Source: Sagittula salina (GTDB taxonomy: Bacteria; Pseudomonadota; Alphaproteobacteria; Rhodobacterales; Rhodobacteraceae). From it: 64,000 nt of DNA. Made by a program: the position numbers and the translations under genes. Positions 52,444 through 59,115 of this stretch are shown piece by piece. The stretch lies in assembly GCF_017813235.1 (NCBI RefSeq), contig NZ_JAGISH010000016.1, forward strand, positions 1 to 64,000, in the 5' to 3' direction. Within the stretch, counting starts at the first letter, position 1; every line of letters begins with the position of its first letter. A model generated the notes under the pieces. That model made no database searches. It was not told the origin of the DNA and worked only from the letters and a program-made list of their open reading frames with translations.

Positions 52444-53489
52444 GCCACCCCCTGCGCCACCAGCGCCTCGGCCACCGCGCGAAAGGCCTGCGCCTGGGGC
52501 CCGTCCGGCTGGCTGACCACGATCGGTGCGCCGCCATCGGCCGCCAGCCGGATCGACAGGTCAAGCGGGATCTCCGCCAGCAGCGGCACGCCCAGCTTCT
52601 CGGCTTCCGCAGCAACGCCGCCGTGACCAAAGACGTGCTCCTCATGTCCGCAATTGGAGCAGATATGGGTCGACATGTTCTCGATCATACCGAGAATCGG
52701 AACATTCAATTGCTTGAACATGTCCAACCCCTTGCGGGCATCCAGCAGCGCCACGTCCTGTGGCGTGGAGACGATCACCGCCCCGTCGACCTGCGCCTTC
52801 TGAGCCAGCGTCATCTGGACGTCACCGGTACCCGGCGGCAGGTCAACGATCAGAACGTCGAGTGCGCCCCACTGCACCTGCATCATCATCTGCTGCAACG
52901 CGCCCATCAGCATCGGACCGCGCCAGACCACCGCCTGATCCTCGTTGGTCATCAGACCGATGGACATCATTGTCACGCCATGGTTGCGCAGCGGTAAAAT
53001 CGTTTTACCATCAGGCGAAGCGGGCCGTCCCGAAACACCCAGCATCCGTGGCTGTGACGGCCCGTACACGTCGGCGTCCAGCAGGCCAACACGCCGTCCC
53101 AACTGTGCCAGTGCGCAGGCAAGGTTGGCCGATACCGTCGACTTGCCGACCCCGCCCTTGCCGGAGGCCACGGCGATCAGATGCGCAACACCGGGTATCT
53201 TTTGCGGTCCCTGCGGCGCCGCACGCGCGGGCTGCTTCAGCCCGGGCGGCGGCGCATCCGCGGTCAGCCCGACGGTCACGCTGCCGACACCCGCAGCCTG
53301 CAGGGCCGCCTCCGCCTTTTCCTTCACGGGCTGCCAGGCCTCCGCCTGTCCTGGCGGCACTTCCAGCACAAAGCGCACACCGGTATCGGCCACGCCGAGG
53401 GCCCGCACCACGCCGGCTGCGACGATATCGCCTCCCGCCGGTGCTTCGATCCGCTTGAGGATGTCCAGTACTTCTTCGCGCGTTGCCAC
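52440..53489 (-). CDS. Mrp/ApbC-type Fe-S cluster carrier ATPase
   Basis: A 349-residue P-loop protein. Order: an N-terminal MIP18-like domain (1-90), Walker A GKGGVGKST (about 115), the VDLPPGTGD region (about 210), and a Cys-x-x-Cys pair, ICSNCGHEE, for bridging an Fe-S cluster. It moves Fe-S clusters to target enzymes. Its GTG start follows the DUF6494 stop TAA without a gap. Beside an Fe-S-rich formate dehydrogenase region a role in its maturation is likely. Confidence 0.93.
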   Translation of the reverse strand: MATREEVLDILKRIEAPAGGDIVAAGVVRALGVADTGVRFVLEVPPGQAEAWQPVKEKAEAALQAAGVGSVTVGLTADAPPPGLKQPARAAPQGPQKIPGVAHLIAVASGKGGVGKSTVSANLACALAQLGRRVGLLDADVYGPSQPRMLGVSGRPASPDGKTILPLRNHGVTMMSIGLMTNEDQAVVWRGPMLMGALQQMMMQVQWGALDVLIVDLPPGTGDVQMTLAQKAQVDGAVIVSTPQDVALLDARKGLDMFKQLNVPILGMIENMSTHICSNCGHEEHVFGHGGVAAEAEKLGVPLLAEIPLDLSIRLAADGGAPIVVSQPDGPQAQAFRAVAEALVAQGVA

Positions 53490-53693
53490 TTACGCCTGCT
53501 CCCCGTTCATGCCTTCGATCTCGCCTTCGACCTCGTGGGTCATGTCCAGTTCTTCGATGGTCACCACCGCCTTCACCTTGTAGCGCTTTCCGGCGGTATC
53601 CGCCTCGCGCATCGCTTCCTCGATGGCCTGCTGCGAGGTGACGCCGACCTGCTTGAGGAATTTCCGCATCGACATGTTGAACGCGTCGCTCAT
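53490..53693 (-). CDS. DUF6494 small protein
   Basis: A 67-residue protein (MSDAFNMSMRKFLKQVGVTSQQAIEE) of the DUF6494 family, always close to Mrp in related genomes. It has a helical N-terminal half and a beta-rich end (YKVKAVVTIEELD). It is the first gene of the six-gene minus operon, with GGGAGA upstream. Its function is unknown; a small Mrp partner is possible. Confidence 0.75.
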   Translation of the reverse strand: MSDAFNMSMRKFLKQVGVTSQQAIEEAMREADTAGKRYKVKAVVTIEELDMTHEVEGEIEGMNGEQA

Positions 53694-53712
53694 CCCGTTT
53701 CTCCCATGAGAG

Positions 53713-53742
53713 TTGACGCGCGCTGGAGCAACCGTCTAGGCT
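53713..53742 (+). promoter_or_regulatory. Candidate promoter of the cytochrome c gene
   Basis: TTGACG (53713-53718) and TAGGCT (53737-53742) are 18 nt apart, a fair sigma-70-type pair. The -10 box is only 7 nt before the ATG at 53750, which would make a leaderless or nearly leaderless mRNA. The 56-nt gap leaves no room for a longer leader. Confidence 0.4.
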
Positions 53743-53749
53743 GATCTTC

Positions 53750-54502
53750 ATGCGCGCGAGTTCGTTGATCTTGCTGGCCATTCTGGCCCTTGCCGCCGTC
53801 CCGTTCAAGGCGGCCGCCGAAGAGCGTCTGCTGACCCTCCACGCTGCGCCCGAACTGATCGAGAGCGGTCTTATCAAATACCTGCTGCCGCGTTTCACCC
53901 TGAAGACGCAGGTCCGTGTGAACCTCACCGAACCGCCCACCGATGCCACGCTCGACACCACCGCTGCGCCGCTGTTTCTGGGCGCGGACGGGGCAGGGGG
54001 GCCTTGGGGCTTGACGATCAGCAATACGACGGATGCCACGGCGCGCTTCGAGGACTGGCTTACCGGCGAAATCGGCTTGAAAACCGTGCTGGCTTATGCC
54101 CCCGAGGGCGCGCCGCTTTATGCCGCTGCCGAACGGGCGGCCGAGGCCGCACCGGTGCTGGAGCTGACCGGGGACGTCGCCGAAGGTTATCGCGTATCGC
54201 GGGCGAAATGCGCCCGGTGCCATTCCGTCGACGAGGCGACGCGCATGACTTCCATCGGCTCCACCCCGAGCTTTGCCGTGCTGCGTGCCCTGCCCGGCTG
54301 GGCGGACCGTTTCGTCGGCTTCTACGTGCTGAACCCGCATCCGGCCTTTACTCAGGTGGCGGAGGTCACGCCGCCCTTCGACGAGGCCCGCCCCAGCCCG
54401 ATCGTGCCGATCCACATGACGCTGGAAGAGGTTGACCACGTCCTCGCCTACGTGGCGACCCTCGCCGCCGCCGATCTCGGCGCGCCGCTGGCCCAGCAGT
54501 GA
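53750..54502 (+). CDS. Periplasmic monohaem c-type cytochrome, formate dehydrogenase locus
   Basis: A 250-residue protein with a signal peptide (cleavage after AAA-E near 23). The first 130 residues form a domain I do not recognise, and the C-terminal third holds one haem c site, CARCH (about 153-157), with a Met candidate in VPIHMTLEEV. It is divergent from the DUF6494 operon and ends two bases from the convergent polyferredoxin gene. It could take electrons from formate oxidation, but this is not shown. Confidence 0.82.
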   Translation: MRASSLILLAILALAAVPFKAAAEERLLTLHAAPELIESGLIKYLLPRFTLKTQVRVNLTEPPTDATLDTTAAPLFLGADGAGGPWGLTISNTTDATARFEDWLTGEIGLKTVLAYAPEGAPLYAAAERAAEAAPVLELTGDVAEGYRVSRAKCARCHSVDEATRMTSIGSTPSFAVLRALPGWADRFVGFYVLNPHPAFTQVAEVTPPFDEARPSPIVPIHMTLEEVDHVLAYVATLAAADLGAPLAQQ

Positions 54503-54504
54503 CA

Positions 54505-56442
54505 TCAGTTATCCCGGCGCTTGAGGTAATCCTCGGTGGTGCGCGGTCGCGGCCGCTGCTTGCCCGCAAAGGGGCTGTCGTCGGAATGGAACTGCGCGTT
54601 CACCCGGCAATCGTCGCACATCTGGATCATGCGCAGCTTCTCGCCGCTGAACATGGCGTGCGATGACAGTTTCTGCGTGATCCGCTCTACCGTGGATTTC
54701 ACCCCGAAAAGCCCGCCGCATTCGACACAGGCAAAGGGTTCCTCTTCCTTCAGCACGCGCTGCCGCAGCGCGGCCTCCGACAGGTCCAGCCGGGGTTCCA
54801 GCGTGATGGCGTTCTCCGGGCAGGCGGTGGCGCAGATCCCGCACTGCAGGCAGGCATCCTCCTGAAAACGCAGCTCGGGCCGGTCCGGGTTGTCCCCCAG
54901 TGCCCCCGAAGGGCAGAGCGAGACGCAGGACAGGCACAGGGTGCAGGCGTCCTGATCCACAAGAACTGCGCCGTAGGGCGCGCCCACCGGCAGCGCCAGT
55001 GCGCCGCCCTCCGGGTGCAGTGCCCGCGCCGCCTGCCGGGTGATCTGCCGCCGGGTACCCATCGGGCGCACCGGTGTGGCGAGCGGGGCAGGGGCCTGCG
55101 CCGCATACAATGCGTCCGACAGCACATCCGGGTCCGGCGTGTCGATCACTGTCACCGCATCGCGGATTGCGCGTGCCATCGTAACCTGAGCGGTGATCGC
55201 CGCCATATCCGCGCCCGGCCCCGGCAGCAGTGCGACAGAGGCGAAACCGGCCCCCAACGCCGCCACCATTTCGGCGTGGCCGAAGACGCCGACCTTCGGC
55301 ACCTCCATGGGGATCACGTCAGAGGGCAGCCCGCGCCCATGCCGCGCCGAAAGCCGGATCATCTCTGCCCCATGTCGTTCGTGCACCAGCAGTCGCGGCG
55401 CGTGGCCCCCGGCGTCGCGGTAGGCCGTCGCCAGCACCTGCACACGCCGCATGACCAGATCCACCGGCGGCGCGTCGTAGCTGATCGCGCCCGACGGGCA
55501 GGCCGCCGAACAGGCGCCGCAACCGGCGCAGATCAGCGGGTCGACCGTCACGTGTTCGCCGTTCGGCGTGATCGCCCCCGTCGGACACAGATCAAGGCAC
55601 CGCGTGCACCCCACCTGACCCGCGCGGGAATGCGCGCACAGCAGCGGCTCCGTCCGGACGTGCAGAACCTTTTCGAAGGTGCCGACCATATGCGAGGCCG
55701 CCAGCACCGCCGCCGAAACCGCCTCCGGGCGCTTTGGGTCGGCGCGCAGGTAGCCGTCGCGTTTTTCATGAGCCGGGAAAAGCGGCGCCTCGCCCCGCAG
55801 GTCCAAAAGGATGTCGCAGTCCGACCGCGCACCGTCCTTTGGCGCGGTCAGTGCGTAAGACCCGCGCCCGCCCGGTTCCACTGTCCGTAGCGCGTCAATC
55901 ACAAGATCGAACCGTCCCAGCGCGCCGGTTGCCCGCCGCATCCGCCCGGTGACTATGTCATAGTCCCGCGTGTCGGGAACCTCGGCGCCCTCCGGCAGCA
56001 ACACCGTTACGCCAAGGTGGTCCTTCAGGCTTTCGGCCGCTGCCAGTGCAACCTCGGGCGCCCCGACGATCAGGCACAACCCTTCCGATACGACGTCGAG
56101 GCTCTTTTCCGGGGCGGCGGGCAGCATGGCCTCTGCCACCAGCGCGGACATTTTGGGCAGTTTCGGGGCCTCGTCCGCGCTCCAGCCTGCCCGGTCCCGC
56201 AGATCCACGAGGGCAGGGGGGGCGACACCCAGTTCATCTGCCAAGGCCTCGAATACCGCGCTTTCCTGGGTGCAGGCGAAAACGACATCCCCCTGCGTCA
56301 ATCCCTCTGCAGCCACCGCGACCTCGCGTGTGCACAGCGCTGAACAGGGGGGGCGAACGTCCAGTCCCGTGGTGCGTGACAGGGCTCCGGCATCGATGCT
56401 CTGCGACCCCAGACAATCACATGTTATCAAAGTCTTGACCAC
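54505..56442 (-). CDS. Polyferredoxin-like 4Fe-4S protein of the formate dehydrogenase region
   Basis: A 645-residue cytoplasmic protein. Four [4Fe-4S] motifs occur in two pairs: CTRCLDLCPTG (near 280) and CAGCGACSAACPSG (near 307), then CTLCLSCVSLCPSG (near 500) and CLQCGICATACPEN (near 530). A further four-Cys set, CVECGG (about 575) and CDDC (about 610), may bind zinc or another cluster. It lacks a signal peptide and membrane parts. Such proteins are found in FDH3 gene clusters and probably move electrons or aid maturation. It is divergent from DUF3305. Confidence 0.85.
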   Translation of the reverse strand: MVKTLITCDCLGSQSIDAGALSRTTGLDVRPPCSALCTREVAVAAEGLTQGDVVFACTQESAVFEALADELGVAPPALVDLRDRAGWSADEAPKLPKMSALVAEAMLPAAPEKSLDVVSEGLCLIVGAPEVALAAAESLKDHLGVTVLLPEGAEVPDTRDYDIVTGRMRRATGALGRFDLVIDALRTVEPGGRGSYALTAPKDGARSDCDILLDLRGEAPLFPAHEKRDGYLRADPKRPEAVSAAVLAASHMVGTFEKVLHVRTEPLLCAHSRAGQVGCTRCLDLCPTGAITPNGEHVTVDPLICAGCGACSAACPSGAISYDAPPVDLVMRRVQVLATAYRDAGGHAPRLLVHERHGAEMIRLSARHGRGLPSDVIPMEVPKVGVFGHAEMVAALGAGFASVALLPGPGADMAAITAQVTMARAIRDAVTVIDTPDPDVLSDALYAAQAPAPLATPVRPMGTRRQITRQAARALHPEGGALALPVGAPYGAVLVDQDACTLCLSCVSLCPSGALGDNPDRPELRFQEDACLQCGICATACPENAITLEPRLDLSEAALRQRVLKEEEPFACVECGGLFGVKSTVERITQKLSSHAMFSGEKLRMIQMCDDCRVNAQFHSDDSPFAGKQRPRPRTTEDYLKRRDN

Positions 56443-56783
56443 GGTTTTTCTCCTTCGGGCAGGCGCTCTTCGGGGCCTATGGACCCCGCCGTGCAGCGGC
56501 TAGCTACACATGATTCGTCCATAGTAACAACCGGATTCCACGGTCCCCACGGTCCCGAATCGGGCCGCCCGGCCTGGCATGGGGCTGGGTGATTCGCGCG
56601 GTTCGCAGACCGCCCGATTTCTGAGCAAAATAGTCGGATTGGACAGGTTGACCGAACGCCCCGACACCCCGTCCGGGCGCTGGACAAAATGACCCGAAAC
56701 GCCATTCGGAATACCATGGCGTACGAAAAGCCTTTCGTGGCCGGACATCCTGCGCCACGGTTTGGCTCCGAGGGAGACTGATC
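56443..56783. promoter_or_regulatory. 341-nt divergent region before the FDH operon
   Basis: This gap separates the polyferredoxin gene (minus) from the DUF3305-DUF3306-chaperone-FDH operon (plus), so it must hold the main FDH promoter. I see no clean -35/-10 pair or long palindrome. AT-richer patches lie near 56510-56530 and 56620-56640. Small open frames here have no ribosome site and were not called. Confidence 0.4.
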
Positions 56784-57350
56784 TTGATCCACAACCCGAA
56801 CGCTTATCGCACCATGCCGGTGGGGGTCGTCCTGCGACGGACGCCCGGTGTTACCCGTTGGGTGCGTCATGCCTGGACCGCTGCCGCCGTCCTGCCGGGG
56901 GCCGGTCCCGCCGAGTGGAAGGAAATGCGCCGCGAGGGCGACGCGGTGGAATATCATGCGGCGACCCCGGTTCTCGAACTGCACGGCGCCGAGACGGAGG
57001 CCTACCTCGCTACCCTCGCATCCGAACTGCCCAGCCTTTATGTCGTGCTGCGCCGCACCGGGGTGGAGGAGCCGCCCTTCGAAGTGCTGCGCATCACTGC
57101 CTCGCCCTACGAGGCGCAGGATTTCACCGACAGCGGCGAAGAGCAGGTCGAGAAGGTGCCGATGCCGCACGGACTCGTGGCTTGGGTGCGCGACTTCGTC
57201 GAGGAATTCCACCAGGAAGAAGCCTTTATCAAGCGCAAGCGGGACAAGACCCGCATCGACCTGAAGCAGGACGGCATCGGCGACCCGCGCATCGGCAAGG
57301 CCGCGGATATCTACGCCTCGCCCGCGTTGAAACGGCGGAGGCTGCAATGA
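56784..57350 (+). CDS. DUF3305 protein
   Basis: A 188-residue soluble protein of the DUF3305 family, recognised by MPVGVVLRRTPGVTRWVRHAWTA at the start and by SPYEAQDFTDSGEEQVEKVPMP in the middle. The first usable start is a TTG at 56784 after AGGGAG; ATG at 56814 is an alternative. DUF3305 and DUF3306 always come together in FDH3 clusters and probably help enzyme assembly. It overlaps DUF3306 by four bases. Confidence 0.82.
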   Translation: MIHNPNAYRTMPVGVVLRRTPGVTRWVRHAWTAAAVLPGAGPAEWKEMRREGDAVEYHAATPVLELHGAETEAYLATLASELPSLYVVLRRTGVEEPPFEVLRITASPYEAQDFTDSGEEQVEKVPMPHGLVAWVRDFVEEFHQEEAFIKRKRDKTRIDLKQDGIGDPRIGKAADIYASPALKRRRLQ

Positions 57351-58051
57351 GTAGTTTCTGGGAGCGTCGCAAGGCCGCCGTGGCCGCCGAAAATCGTGCT
57401 GAGGCCGAGGCCCGAGAGGCGGCAGAACGTCAGGCCGCCGAGGACGCGCTGGCGGAGACGCCCGACGCAAAGCTTCTGGAAGAGGCGGGCCTGCCGGAGC
57501 CGGAAAAGATCGAGTCCATCGACCAGTTGCAGGCCTTTCTGAAATCTGCCCTGCCGCAGAGGCTGAAGACCCGCGCCCTGCGCCATCACTGGGGGTCCAA
57601 CCCGGTGCTGGCAAACCTCGACGGTCTGCTGGAATACGGCGAGGACTACACCGACGCCGCGCGCTGCGTACCGGACATGAAGACGCTTTATCAGGTCGGC
57701 AAGGGCATGTTCGACAAGGTGGCCGAAGCCGAGGCGGCCGCGAAGGCAAAAGCCGAGGCCGCTGCGAAGGCTGCCGAAGCAGAAACCGCGACCGATCCCG
57801 AGACCGTAGAAGAAGGTACCGAAGCTGTCGAGACCGAGGCGGCAGGGCAGGGGGATGCCGCAGTGGCTGAACCGGAGCTGGTTTCCGTGCGCCCCCCCGC
57901 CCCCCCGTCGGCCCGTACCGCTCCGAAACCGCAGCCTCATCAGCAGACATATCAGCCCGCGGCCCAGGTCGCCGAGGCCGACGACACAACGCCCGCTCCG
58001 GCCCCGCGCCGGATGCGCTTCCGCTTTGATGCGGAGGAGACCAGAGGATGA
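57347..58051 (+). CDS. DUF3306 protein with Ala/Glu-rich linker
   Basis: A 234-residue protein. The N-terminal conserved part (SSFWERRKAAV, then LKTRALRHHWGSNPVLANLDGLLEYGEDYTDAA, about 95-120) is DUF3306. The second half is a long Ala-Glu-Pro-rich low-complexity tail (about 130-220), likely coiled coil or flexible, ending in a basic RRMRFRFDAEE. It is coupled to DUF3305 and the TorD-like gene by ATGA overlaps. Its function is unknown. Confidence 0.82.
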   Translation: MSSFWERRKAAVAAENRAEAEAREAAERQAAEDALAETPDAKLLEEAGLPEPEKIESIDQLQAFLKSALPQRLKTRALRHHWGSNPVLANLDGLLEYGEDYTDAARCVPDMKTLYQVGKGMFDKVAEAEAAAKAKAEAAAKAAEAETATDPETVEEGTEAVETEAAGQGDAAVAEPELVSVRPPAPPSARTAPKPQPHQQTYQPAAQVAEADDTTPAPAPRRMRFRFDAEETRG

Positions 58052-58650
58052 CGATGACCGCAACCGCCCCCGTGATCGCCGAAGAGGACCGCTTGCGCGC
58101 GGATCTCTACAACTTCCTTGGCCTGATCCTTTCCGGTCCGCCGGACGAGATGCTGCTGGTGCAGACTGCGCAGTTGGAGGGCGACGACAGCCCGCTGGGC
58201 CAGGCCATCGCCACGCTGTCGAAGATGGCGAGGGTGACGAAGCCCAAGAGCGTGACGTCGGAATACAACCGTCTGTTCATTGGCCTCGGGCGTGGCGAGC
58301 TGCTGCCCTACGCTTCTTACTACATGACCGGCTTTCTGAACGAGAAGCCGCTAGCCGCGCTGCGGCAGGATATGACCCGGCACGGGCTGGCACGGGCGGA
58401 GAATGTCTTTGAACCCGAAGACAACATCGCGTCGCTGATGGAGATGATGGGCGCCCTTATCGTCGGCCGCTTTGGGTCGCCCGCGTCGCTGGCGCAGCAG
58501 AAAGAGTTCTTCAACCGCCACATCGCGTCGTGGGCGGGACATTTCTTTGGCGACCTCGAAGGGGCAAAGGGGTCGGTCTTCTACACCCCGGTCGGCACCG
58601 TCGGACGCATCTTCATGGAGATCGAGGCAGAGGCCTTCCGCCTCGGATAA
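58048..58650 (+). CDS. TorD/DmsD-family molybdoenzyme chaperone
   Basis: A 200-residue all-helical chaperone of the TorD family, which binds the Tat signal and guides cofactor insertion into molybdenum enzymes. The family pattern includes YNRLFIGLGRGELLPYASYYMTGFLNEKPLA (about 71-102) and EPEDNIASLMEMM. Its place directly before the FDH genes suggests the alpha subunit (Tat substrate) is its client. Confidence 0.88.
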   Translation: MTMTATAPVIAEEDRLRADLYNFLGLILSGPPDEMLLVQTAQLEGDDSPLGQAIATLSKMARVTKPKSVTSEYNRLFIGLGRGELLPYASYYMTGFLNEKPLAALRQDMTRHGLARAENVFEPEDNIASLMEMMGALIVGRFGSPASLAQQKEFFNRHIASWAGHFFGDLEGAKGSVFYTPVGTVGRIFMEIEAEAFRLG

Positions 58651-58727
58651 TGCGTGGGGAGACCCACGCGCAACGAGCGGTGCCAGGGGAGGAAGGCCAG
58701 GGCACCGGAACCAGAATGGAGGGAAAG

Positions 58728-58913
58728 ATGAAGGAAAAAGAGGCTTCGCGCCGCGATTTTCTCAAGCTGGCAGGCTCGGCCGCGCCCGCTGCCGCCGTGG
58801 CTGTCGCCACTGCAGGCACGGAAGCCGAAGCGGCACAGCCGGTCGATCTGGCATCGGACACGATGCAGGACACCGCGCATACCCGCGCCTACTACGCCGC
58901 CGCGCGCTTCTGA
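58728..58913 (+). CDS. Small Tat-signal protein of the formate dehydrogenase region (FdhX-like)
   Basis: A 61-residue protein with a twin-arginine motif (SRRDFLKLAG) and little else: a hydrophobic Ala-rich stretch and a tail ending AYYAAARF. This is the formate dehydrogenase region TAT-target family. GGAGGG precedes the ATG at 58728. It is too small to be an enzyme; it may be a targeting or assembly factor. Confidence 0.82.
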   Translation: MKEKEASRRDFLKLAGSAAPAAAVAVATAGTEAEAAQPVDLASDTMQDTAHTRAYYAAARF

Positions 58914-59080
58914 GCGTGGCGAGCGGGGCGCCAGACCCCGCACCGCGTGCAGCCCCGCAAGCCGGAGCCGCTGCGCGCCAAACAAGACGAAGGCTGCGCC
59001 CGGACCCATCCCGGACGACGCATCCCGCCGGTGGAACGACTGGTAGCGTGAGGCCCGACTGTTCCGCCCCTTAGTGTCCT

Positions 59081-59099
59081 GCGTGGCGCATAGCCACGC
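59081..59099 (+). promoter_or_regulatory. Hairpin in the leader of the FDH alpha gene
   Basis: GCGTGGC, loop GCATA, GCCACGC, a perfect 7-bp stem 4 nt before the GGGAG ribosome site of the alpha subunit. The 202-nt gap between FdhX and the alpha gene is otherwise empty. The hairpin may influence translation, for example by a cofactor-sensing leader, but no known riboswitch pattern is evident. Confidence 0.4.
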
Positions 59100-59115
59100 T
59101 ATGGGAGATAGAAAC

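Noticed and set aside
56500..56780. Short open frames in the gap before DUF3305
   Set aside because: They overlap one another on both strands and lack start signals; the stretch is better read as a control region.
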